From Nocardioides_C sp963700955 (lineage in GTDB: Bacteria > Actinomycetota > Actinomycetes > Propionibacteriales > Nocardioidaceae): a stretch of DNA of 64,000 nt. Position numbers and translations under genes: made by a program. The notes under the pieces are model-generated. The model was given only the letters and a program-made list of their open reading frames with translations, was not told the DNA's origin and did not search any database. The stretch spans positions 310,001 to 374,000 of the forward strand of contig CAVOZH010000012.1 of the NCBI GenBank assembly GCA_963700955.1, read 5' to 3'. Shown piece after piece: positions 57,638 to 64,000 of the stretch (the first letter of the stretch is position 1; every line of letters begins with the position of its first letter).

Positions 57638-57920
57638 GACCCGTCATCCTGGGTCGCATGCTCTCCAGGGTGACGGCGCTCGCCGACCCGCACCCCGCAA
57701 GCGCGGCAGCGGTGGCCGACACCTGAGGAGGACCATCGGCGAAGGGGCCAGGCGTTGACGTGCGATCTGAGGTGGTCCACCTAGCTAGCCCTAGGGAACA
57801 TGCCCGATGTGTGGCGTACCGCTTATTCCTAACGTCGTCTCATGCACCGTTCAGCTGGCCGGAGACCACTCAGGACCAGTACATCCACCCCGCAACGATC
57901 GACCTCTCGGAGATGACCCG
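57638..57920. other. Gene-free region upstream of a small ORF
   Basis: 283 bases with no gene seen. It holds the CTAGCTAGCCCTAGGG stretch at 57780, unusually AT-balanced for the window. No RNA gene or clear terminator recognised. Confidence 0.4.
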
Positions 57921-58145
57921 ATGAGTGCAGCAGCCTTCCTCGCGATCTGGGCCGGACTCGACGAGCCTCACTCCCTCGGCAGTCCCCCGCCGCGTCGCCG
58001 ACCCGGCCCTGAGTTCCCCGAGCCACGCGTGTGGACCGAGGGCAGGTGGCGCGCAGCCTTCGGCCGCGACGTCAACGCACCTCGTCGCCGACAGCGATGG
58101 GCAGCACGACGACACCACGGCATCCCCCGCCCCCTGACCCGTTGA
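57921..58145 (+). CDS. Possible 74-residue Arg/Pro-rich protein
   Basis: MSAAAFLAIWAGLDEPHSLG, then Pro/Arg-rich sequence with PEFPEPRVWTEGRWRAAFG and a basic tail. No clear ribosome binding site and no family recognised; composition is plausible for a small regulatory protein, but it may be chance. If it is not real, 57638-58203 is gene-free. Confidence 0.35.
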   Translation: MSAAAFLAIWAGLDEPHSLGSPPPRRRPGPEFPEPRVWTEGRWRAAFGRDVNAPRRRQRWAARRHHGIPRPLTR

Positions 58146-58157
58146 CCCGCTGACCCG
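58134..58157 (+). repeat. Three tandem 8-bp repeats
   Basis: CTGACCCG, TTGACCCG, CTGACCCG at the 3' end of the doubtful 74-residue ORF, between convergent genes. No function suggested. Confidence 0.6.
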
Positions 58158-58203
58158 CGGTTCGCTCCTGGAGCGATGACCCAGGTGCCCGTCACCTCGA
58201 GCC

Positions 58204-59202
58204 TCAGCCGTCCTTGGCTCCCTCGTCGGCCTGAGGCTCGAAGGTGACGTCGACCCGTTCGAATCCTTTGTGCCTCTGGGCCTGCGCTCTCTCGACGTAG
58301 ACCCGCCGGTCCGCGTCGGTGAGCTCGACGTCGTCGGTGAACGGCGTGAGGAGCGCGCGTGGGTAGAGGTGTTTGCGCAGAACGACGTTGATCTCGATGC
58401 CCAGCACCGCCATCACGGCAGCGATGTAGAGAAGTGCGACGAGTCCGAGGACCAACGCGAAGACGGCGTTCATCTCGCTGACCCGGCTGATCACGTGGGC
58501 GACGTACCATCCACCGAGCGCCTGGAGCACGTGCCACATCACCGAGATGGCGATCGCCCCGGGAAGGACCGTCCGTAGTCTGTGGCGCTCGGACGTCGCT
58601 ATGCCCATCATCACGGCGAGCACGAGGGCAGTCAGCGCGATCGAACCGGCGGTAGCCGCCAGCCTCACACCCACGTTGATGTTCGACCCGAACACCTCGA
58701 GGTGGTTGGCCAGGATGGCGAGCACCGCGACGCCGAGGACCGCGATCCCGCCGATGACCAACAGCCCGAAGCTGAGCAGCCGGCCGCGCACGGGGTTGAG
58801 TCGGCTGTTCCGCGGGATCGCCCAGGCGGCGTTGAGTGCGTTCTGCGCCGCCTGGCCGAGGCCGAGGACGCCGTACAGCGCAGCGAGCGAGCCGACCACG
58901 ACGGCCGAAGCACTGCCTTGCAGGCCTTCGGGGGTGCCGAGCTGCGTTCCCACGACGGGGAACTGGCTCAGCGCCGAGGACAAGACCTCCTGCTTCAGCT
59001 GCACGTTCCCCTGCAGCAGGAAGCCCAGGACGGACGAGGCGATCAGGAGCAGCGGGAAGATGGCGATGAACGAGTAGTACGTGAGGATCGCCGCGAGGTA
59101 GCCGCCCTGGTCGTCGAAGAACTTGTAGACGACCGCGAGCGGAAAGCCGGCGACGCGACGGCGACGCTGGAAGTCGTCGGCGCGCTCCACGAGGTCGGGC
59201 AT
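58204..59202 (-). CDS. YihY/virulence factor BrkB family membrane protein
   Basis: 332 residues, about six membrane helices. N-terminal VERADDFQRRRRVAGFPLAV, then AILTYYSFIAIFPLLL, the family signature. The region LYGVLGLGQAAQNALNAAWA and the C-terminal ALYIAAVMAVLGIEINVVLR are typical. Called ribonuclease BN-like in older annotation but it is a membrane protein of unknown transport or envelope function. The C-terminal cytoplasmic tail is charged. Confidence 0.92.
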   Translation of the reverse strand: MPDLVERADDFQRRRRVAGFPLAVVYKFFDDQGGYLAAILTYYSFIAIFPLLLIASSVLGFLLQGNVQLKQEVLSSALSQFPVVGTQLGTPEGLQGSASAVVVGSLAALYGVLGLGQAAQNALNAAWAIPRNSRLNPVRGRLLSFGLLVIGGIAVLGVAVLAILANHLEVFGSNINVGVRLAATAGSIALTALVLAVMMGIATSERHRLRTVLPGAIAISVMWHVLQALGGWYVAHVISRVSEMNAVFALVLGLVALLYIAAVMAVLGIEINVVLRKHLYPRALLTPFTDDVELTDADRRVYVERAQAQRHKGFERVDVTFEPQADEGAKDG

Positions 59203-59291
59203 GCGTTCACGCTACGGTCTGGAGCCTCGACGATCGGGCATACCCGAGCGAAACGCCTGCGAGAGCCGCTCTCACGTGAAAGGCTCCTGCG

Positions 59292-60164
59292 GTGTTCAGC
59301 GCCAAGTCCAGGGATGCTCTGTCGCTCGGACGGTGGCGCCGCCGCAGGCGGTACGCCCGTCTGCTCCGCGAGCTCGATCGCCTCGATGCCGGGAAGTCAC
59401 TTCCCAGGAGGAGTCGCCCGAGGGACTGGCGACGCAGGCTGACGGCAACCGCGATGGCCGTCGTCCTGCTCATCGCCATCGGCGGAACGTTCGCCCACAA
59501 GCAGTTCGGCCTGACCCTCACGCATGACGGCTTGCAGCTCGAGACCCCCCTCGGCTCTCCGCCCGAGGTCGCGGAGGGGCCCGGTTCCTACGCGTACATG
59601 CTCACCCAGCGGGGATCGGACAGACCGGTCGCCTACGACCCCTGTCGGCGGATCGAGTACCTGGTGAACGACTCGCTCGCTCCCGCCGGCACCGAAGGGC
59701 TCCTCCGCAGCGCGATCGACGAGATCTCCGGAGCGACCGGCCTGGTGTTCCGGGCTGGGGGCGAGACCGACGACCTGCCGAAGTCCAAACCCTCGGCTCT
59801 CAGCCCGCAGAGGGAGCCGGTCCTCATCGCGTGGACCACTCCCGACGTGGTCCCGGGCCTGTCAGGCGACGTCGCCGGTTTGGGCGGCAGCACGGCGGGG
59901 CTGGACGAGTACGCCGGCGAGCTGAGATACGTCACGGGCATGGTCGCTCTCGACGCGCCGCAGCTGACCCAGGTCCTGGGCGGACCGGGTGGTCCGGAGC
60001 AGGTACGAGCCATCATGGTCCACGAGCTCGGTCACCTCGTGGGGCTCGCTCACGTAGATGACGCCGGAGAGCTGATGTACCCGGACAACGTGGGCCGGGT
60101 GAGCCTCGGGCCGGGCGACCGACAGGGCCTTGCCGCCCTCGGCTCGGGCCGCTGCTTCCACTGA
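59292..60164 (+). CDS. Membrane-anchored matrixin-type metalloprotease
   Basis: 290 residues, GTG start. A basic N-terminus (RRRRRYARLL, PRRSRPRDWRRRL) precedes one membrane helix (~50-68). The exterior domain has HELGHLVGLAHVDD (~246), the HExxHxxGxxH zinc motif, followed by an MYPD Met-turn. It keeps most metzincin features, so it probably cleaves extracytoplasmic proteins or peptides. Short for a stand-alone protease. Confidence 0.88.
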   Translation: MFSAKSRDALSLGRWRRRRRYARLLRELDRLDAGKSLPRRSRPRDWRRRLTATAMAVVLLIAIGGTFAHKQFGLTLTHDGLQLETPLGSPPEVAEGPGSYAYMLTQRGSDRPVAYDPCRRIEYLVNDSLAPAGTEGLLRSAIDEISGATGLVFRAGGETDDLPKSKPSALSPQREPVLIAWTTPDVVPGLSGDVAGLGGSTAGLDEYAGELRYVTGMVALDAPQLTQVLGGPGGPEQVRAIMVHELGHLVGLAHVDDAGELMYPDNVGRVSLGPGDRQGLAALGSGRCFH

Positions 60165-60165
60165 C

Positions 60166-60825
60166 TCAGGCGGCGGCCCGCTCGGCACGCTCCTTGATCC
60201 CGAGCAGCATCTTGCGCTCCATGAGGAAGTGCACCGGCTCGAGGCCGTACTTGTTCATCAGCCAACCCTTCGGCGTCGGCTTGAAGTCGCTCTGGAACCT
60301 GACGACCAGCCGCGTCCTGTCCTCTGCCACGGAGCGAAGGACGAACGCCCAGCAGGGGTAGGCCATACCCGACTCGATCGCCTGCTCCGGAGACTCTTCG
60401 GCTCCGAGCACGAGCACGTGCGGCGGCTCCAGACGCTTCACGACGAACCGCAGATCCGGGTACGAACCCTCGGGCACCATCCGGATGATGTCGCCGACGA
60501 ACACGTCCTGAAGCTCCGGGACGATCCGGTCCGCGCTGTGCATGTGGAGGCCGACCAGGTTCTCCAGCCAGTCGTAGCTGTACAGGCCGCCACGCCCCTG
60601 CCCGATCTGCACGAGCCACGGCCAGACCTGCTCGACCGGGGCGTCGATGGTCACCGCGTGCGTGGTGCGATACCTCGGCTTGCCGACGATCTCGTCGCCG
60701 GGCAGAACCTCCTCGGTCTCCTGGTACGTCGCGCCCCAGCTCGTCATCCTCGGCCACTTGGAGATCGCGTACGTCGCACCGCCGACGACCGCGGCGGCTG
60801 CGGCCATCTTCTTGGTCTTGGTCAT
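60166..60825 (-). CDS. SRPBCC (START-like) family protein
   Basis: 219 residues. An N-terminal hydrophobic stretch (MAAAAAVVGGATYAISK) may be a membrane anchor or signal. A lipid/polyketide-binding-like domain follows with VTIDAPVEQVWPWLVQIGQG, GLYSYDWLENLVGLHMHSAD and VVRFQSDFKPTPKGWLMNKY. Such proteins bind hydrophobic ligands. No enzyme function can be assigned. Convergent with the protease gene. Confidence 0.85.
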   Translation of the reverse strand: MTKTKKMAAAAAVVGGATYAISKWPRMTSWGATYQETEEVLPGDEIVGKPRYRTTHAVTIDAPVEQVWPWLVQIGQGRGGLYSYDWLENLVGLHMHSADRIVPELQDVFVGDIIRMVPEGSYPDLRFVVKRLEPPHVLVLGAEESPEQAIESGMAYPCWAFVLRSVAEDRTRLVVRFQSDFKPTPKGWLMNKYGLEPVHFLMERKMLLGIKERAERAAA

Positions 60826-60950
60826 GTCTCGAGTCTCGTCGTGGGGCTCGGGCAGCGGCAGGGTCGTTCGTCACCGACTACCCGGACATGAGACGCCGCC
60901 TCGGATTACGACCCCGGAATACCGAGCGACCGGCGGCGCTTGGACTGGAC

Positions 60951-61991
60951 ATGACGAACCCGCACATGTCGACCGATGGATCCCTCCCGCTGGCAGTCCT
61001 GGACTTCGTCGGCATCGAGTACGGCGAGCCGGCGCATTCGGCCATCGCCGGCGCCGTGGACATCGCCCAGGCGGTCGAGGCGGCGGGATACCGGCGCTAC
61101 TGGGTCTCCGAGCACCACAACATGCGGAGCCTCGCCTGCAGCGCGCCCGAGATCCTCATCGCGCACCTGGGCGCCAAGACCTCGAGGATCCGGGTCGGAG
61201 CCGCGGGGATCATGCTGCCGAACCACGCGCCCTTCAAGGTGGCGGAGACGTTCCGTACCTTGCTCGCGATGTACCCCGGGCGGATCGACCTGGGGCTCGG
61301 GCGGGCACCGGGCACCGACCCGCTCACCGCGCACGTGCTGCGCCGCGGCATCGGCAGCGACGTCGCCACCGAGTTCCCCGGCCAGGTGGCCGAGCTCCTG
61401 GCCTTCCTCGGCGACGGCGAGGAGTTCCCCGAGGACCACCCGTACCGGCAGCTCGTCGCGGCGCCGGTCGTCGACGAGCAGCCGCAGGTCTTCATGCTCG
61501 GCTCCAGCCAGTACGGACCACGCTTCGCCGCGGTCAACGGGATGAGCGCGGTCTTCGCGCACCACCAGAGCCCCGAGATCGCGTTCGACGTACTCCGGGA
61601 CTACCGCCGCGACTTCCGGCCACGCCGTGAGGGTGACCAGCCCTGGTCGGCGATGTCGGTGCTCTCCTTCGCCAGCGAGGACGAGGAGGCGGTCTTCGAG
61701 TTCGAGGCCGCCTGGGCTATGACCATGCAGAACCTGGCCCGCAACAAGCGGGAGCCGCTACGACCGGAGGAGGTCGTCGAGTACGCCCGCTCCGACGCGT
61801 TCCGGAGCCGTCGCCGCGACCGCGACCCGCGCATGGTCACCGGGCAGGCGGGCGACGTGGTGGCACGCCTTGCGGAGATGAAGGACCAGGCGATGGTCGA
61901 CGAGCTCGTGATCGTCACCCCGAGCCTTGACCGCAAGCGCAGGATCGACAGCTACCAGGAGATCGCCGAGGCCTGGAGGGCTCGCTCCTAG
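60951..61991 (+). CDS. Luciferase-like (LLM) flavin-dependent oxidoreductase
   Basis: 346 residues from MTNPHMSTDGSLPLAVLDF; an ATG 15 bases later is also possible. VWVSEHHNMR-type segment (YWVSEHHNMRSLACSAPEIL), RIRVGAAGIMLPNHAPFKVA and GRIDLGLGRAPGTDP mark the alkanal-monooxygenase-like class (MsnO8-type). Uses reduced FMN and O2 or acts as an FMN/F420 oxidoreductase. The 3' end overlaps the stop of the convergent rocD gene by four bases. Confidence 0.9.
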   Translation: MTNPHMSTDGSLPLAVLDFVGIEYGEPAHSAIAGAVDIAQAVEAAGYRRYWVSEHHNMRSLACSAPEILIAHLGAKTSRIRVGAAGIMLPNHAPFKVAETFRTLLAMYPGRIDLGLGRAPGTDPLTAHVLRRGIGSDVATEFPGQVAELLAFLGDGEEFPEDHPYRQLVAAPVVDEQPQVFMLGSSQYGPRFAAVNGMSAVFAHHQSPEIAFDVLRDYRRDFRPRREGDQPWSAMSVLSFASEDEEAVFEFEAAWAMTMQNLARNKREPLRPEEVVEYARSDAFRSRRRDRDPRMVTGQAGDVVARLAEMKDQAMVDELVIVTPSLDRKRRIDSYQEIAEAWRARS

Positions 61992-63229
61992 GCCGTCGCA
62001 TCCGTGAGCGCAGCGCGGATCGCGTCGACCATGAAGCCGATGTCGTCCTCGGTGGACACGAGCGGCGGCGCGAGTCGGATCGTCGACCCGTGGGTGTCCT
62101 TGGCGAGCACACCTTTGGTGAGCAGTGCCTCGCACAGCTGCCGCCCGGTCAGCATCGTCGGGTCGACGTCGACACCCGCCCACAACCCACGGCAGCGCAC
62201 CCCCCGCACACCGTGGCCCGCGAGCGACTCCAGGCCCTCCCGCATGTGCGCGCCGAGCTCGGTGGCTCGCTGCTGGAAATCCCCTGTGCGGAGCATGGCC
62301 ACGACCTCCCGGCCGATCGCCGCCGCGAGCGGGTTGCCACCGAACGTCGAGCCGTGGGAGCCGGGGGTGATCACGTCGAGGACCGCTCGGTCGGCCGTGA
62401 TCGCGGAGACCGGGTAGAGACCGCCGCCGAGCGCCTTCCCGAGGATGTAGATGTCCGGCACCACGTCCTCGTGGTCGCACGCGAACGTCTTCCCGGTGCG
62501 GGCGAGCCCCGACTGGATCTCGTCGGCCACCATCAGGACGTTCTCCCGGTCGCAGAGCTGGCGCACCTCACGGAGGAAGCCGTCCGGCGGGATGACGACC
62601 CCGGCCTCGCCCTGGATCGGCTCGAGGAGCACGGCGACGGTCGTCTCGTCGATGGCCTCGCTGATGGCGGCGACGTCGCCGTACGGCACGACCCGGAAAC
62701 CTGGTGTGTACGGCGCGTAGTGCCGCCGCGCCAGCTCGTCGGTAGAGAAGCTGACGATGGTCGTCGTCCTGCCGTGGAAGTTCCCCGCCATCACCACGAT
62801 CGACGCGGTGTCCTCGGGGACGCCCTTGACCTCGTAGCCCCAGCGTCGGCTCACCTTGATCGCGGTCTCCACGCCCTCCGCGCCGGTGTTCATCGGCAGG
62901 ATCATCTCCTTGCCGGTGAGCGCGGCGAGGTCGCGGGCGAACAGCCCGAGCTGGTCGTTGTAGAACGCCCGGCTGGTCAGCGTGAGCCGGTCGAGCTGTT
63001 CGTGCGCGACCGCGAGCAGACGTGGGTGGCCGTGCCCGAAGCTCAGCGCCGAGTAGCCGGCAAGACAGTCGAGGTAACGCCTGCCCTCGACGTCGGTGAC
63101 CCACGCTCCCGCGGCGGAGCTGATCACGACGGGGATCGGCTGGTAGTTGTGCGCCGCCCACTGCTCGGTCAGCTCCACGTGCTCCGCAGAGCCGAGCGCC
63201 GCTGCCGTGGTCATGGTCCGCTCCGTCAT
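61988..63229 (-). CDS. rocD: Ornithine aminotransferase
   Basis: Transfers the delta-amino group of ornithine to 2-oxoglutarate, giving glutamate semialdehyde. 413 residues. YSALSFGHGHPR (~59), MNTGAEGVETAIK (~111), VADEIQSGLARTGK (~230) and PLP-Lys in ILGKALGGGLYPVSA (~262) are diagnostic of OAT. It would use ornithine produced by arc-encoded arginine deiminase/OTC. A shared half-box lies 22-37 bases upstream, so it may be co-regulated with arcA. Confidence 0.94.
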   Translation of the reverse strand: MTERTMTTAAALGSAEHVELTEQWAAHNYQPIPVVISSAAGAWVTDVEGRRYLDCLAGYSALSFGHGHPRLLAVAHEQLDRLTLTSRAFYNDQLGLFARDLAALTGKEMILPMNTGAEGVETAIKVSRRWGYEVKGVPEDTASIVVMAGNFHGRTTTIVSFSTDELARRHYAPYTPGFRVVPYGDVAAISEAIDETTVAVLLEPIQGEAGVVIPPDGFLREVRQLCDRENVLMVADEIQSGLARTGKTFACDHEDVVPDIYILGKALGGGLYPVSAITADRAVLDVITPGSHGSTFGGNPLAAAIGREVVAMLRTGDFQQRATELGAHMREGLESLAGHGVRGVRCRGLWAGVDVDPTMLTGRQLCEALLTKGVLAKDTHGSTIRLAPPLVSTEDDIGFMVDAIRAALTDATA

Positions 63230-63250
63230 ACCGCCATGCTGCCACTCGGG

Positions 63251-63266
63251 CAGGGCCGAACGGGTG
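63251..63266 (-). promoter_or_regulatory. DosR/OsdR-like half-box upstream of rocD
   Basis: Minus strand CACCCGTTCGGCCCTG, ending 21 bases before the rocD ATG. It keeps the TTCGGCCCTG half exactly; the GGG half is poor (CAC), so it is a half-site. Confidence 0.4.
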
Positions 63267-63322
63267 GAATGGCTGAGCCGGGAGACGCCTCACGAAGGGT
63301 GCTCCCGGCCCCAGTCACCAGC

Positions 63323-64000
63323 TCACTCCTCGTCGGGTGACGATGGCCGACGCCCGCGCTTGCGGTTCTGCCGGTGGTAGGACTCCCGCGTCACCTTCGA
63401 CATGTAGTTCGCGTCACCGACCAGGGTCTGCTCCCCCATGAACCTCATCTCCTCGACCTCTCGGCTGAGCTCGTCGCGCAACGGCGCGGGGGCAACATCA
63501 CCAGCGGAGTCGAGCGTCTTCACCGCGTCCTCCAGCAGCTTCTGTGCCGCGCGACGGTCACCGCGCTCGAGTGCCTCGGAGGCCAGTCGCTTGGACTCCT
63601 GCGCCTCCTGGAACAGCACCTCGGTCACGACCGTGGCGTCAGGCACGCGACCCGCGGCCTCGTCACCGGGCACCACGTTGACGTGCACCGGCAACGTGAC
63701 CACGTGCTCGATCACCGTCGGAAGCTCGACGTACCGCAGCTCGAGCGTTGCGATCTGCGCCAGCCCGAGCGATGCCATGGCCGGGACCTTGAACCGCATC
63801 AGCAGCTTGCGCTGCTCCGAGAAGTAGAAGTCGCCGAGCTCCACCATCACCGCGCCGTCGCCGATCTGCGTGGCGGGAAGGTCGTTGTAGAGCCGCAGCA
63901 TCTGCACGTCGCTCGAGAAGTGCACCGTCAGCGACGCCGCCTGCACCGACTTCGCCAGCAGGTCGGTCACCTCCGACGCGATCGCCGCGCCCGCCGCATC
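63323..64000 (-). CDS. VWA-domain-type protein, C-terminal part (N-terminus beyond window)
   Basis: About 225 residues are visible, open to the window edge. They begin DAAGAAIASEVTDLLAKSVQ and continue with VMVELGDFYFSEQRKLLMRF and VVTLPVHVNVVPGDEA, then a helical tail (EAQESKRLASEALERGDRRA) and a basic end. This matches the C-terminal region of bacterial VWA proteins of the Ca-activated chloride channel/YfbK-like type; the MIDAS part would lie outside. Role uncertain. Confidence 0.7.
   Translation of the reverse strand, partial: DAAGAAIASEVTDLLAKSVQAASLTVHFSSDVQMLRLYNDLPATQIGDGAVMVELGDFYFSEQRKLLMRFKVPAMASLGLAQIATLELRYVELPTVIEHVVTLPVHVNVVPGDEAAGRVPDATVVTEVLFQEAQESKRLASEALERGDRRAAQKLLEDAVKTLDSAGDVAPAPLRDELSREVEEMRFMGEQTLVGDANYMSKVTRESYHRQNRKRGRRPSSPDEE

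Noticed and set aside
1..64000. tRNA, rRNA, IS elements, prophage or CRISPR arrays
   Set aside because: I read the intergenic stretches and saw no tRNA-like cloverleaf, transposase, integrase or repeat-spacer array.

Overview
The window is high-GC, gene-dense actinobacterial chromosome. Codon usage, frequent GTG/TTG starts, a GTTT-N15-GGGTAA stress-type promoter, WS/DGAT and TY-Chap genes and many short overlapping operons fit Nocardioides or a close relative (Nocardioidaceae); the genus is inferred. I see no rRNA, tRNA, CRISPR array, insertion sequence or phage gene. About 58 protein genes, several micro-genes and two gene remnants fill it.

Layout. 1-4.8 kb: arginine deiminase pathway (arcA, argF/arcB, partial arcC on -) divergent from a YfcC-type carrier. 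4.9-10.4 kb: small-molecule kinase; a repeat protein coupled to a membrane M50 protease with a PqqD-like N-terminus; a secreted LVIVD propeller. 10.4-17.2 kb: histidine kinase, secreted proteins, an SDR lacking its Tyr, a kinase remnant, dienelactone hydrolase, pentapeptide protein and a paired MEDS-STAS / MEDS-HATPase switch. 17.2-26.2 kb: ALDH/GMC operon divergent from a zinc ADH, peroxiredoxin, secreted S15-like hydrolase, WS/DGAT, cupin. 26.2-37.3 kb: TY-Chap chaperone with a zinc-ribbon micro-protein, a Rossmann protein of unknown role, an ArsR-MFS pair, a Calx-beta polysaccharide deacetylase, a SWIM-SNF2 helicase and a PQ-loop protein. 37.5-44.1 kb: aminotransferase plus D-threonine-aldolase-like pair; an operon of Asp/Gly/Thr-rich peptide, JmjC-type cupin and sucrase/ferredoxin-like protein; MBL protein; hydrolase remnant. 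44.1-50.8 kb: RNase Z, FAD oxidoreductase, acetamidase/formamidase, MoaD-like carrier, amino acid permease. 51-64 kb: His/Asp-rich secreted protein, HAD phosphatase, ATP-grasp protein, E1 alpha/E1 beta/lipoyl operon, SEC-C protein, YihY, matrixin, SRPBCC, LLM oxidoreductase, ornithine aminotransferase and a partial VWA-type protein.

How genes may work together. The arc genes convert arginine to ornithine, carbamoyl phosphate and ATP; the ornithine aminotransferase 60 kb away can consume the ornithine. Both loci, plus the FAD oxidoreductase, the acetamidase and the ATP-grasp gene, have an upstream copy of the same box, GGGNCSTTCGGCCCTG (full or half), resembling DosR/DevR/OsdR sites. This suggests a hypoxia/redox regulon that includes arginine catabolism.

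The best candidates for new biology are two pairings of a low-complexity repeat protein with a probable processing or modifying enzyme: 5703-8777 (repeat protein plus PqqD-M50 protease) and 40020-42301 (D/G/T peptide plus JmjC hydroxylase plus thioredoxin-like 2Fe-2S protein). Both are inferences from gene order, coupling and domain content.
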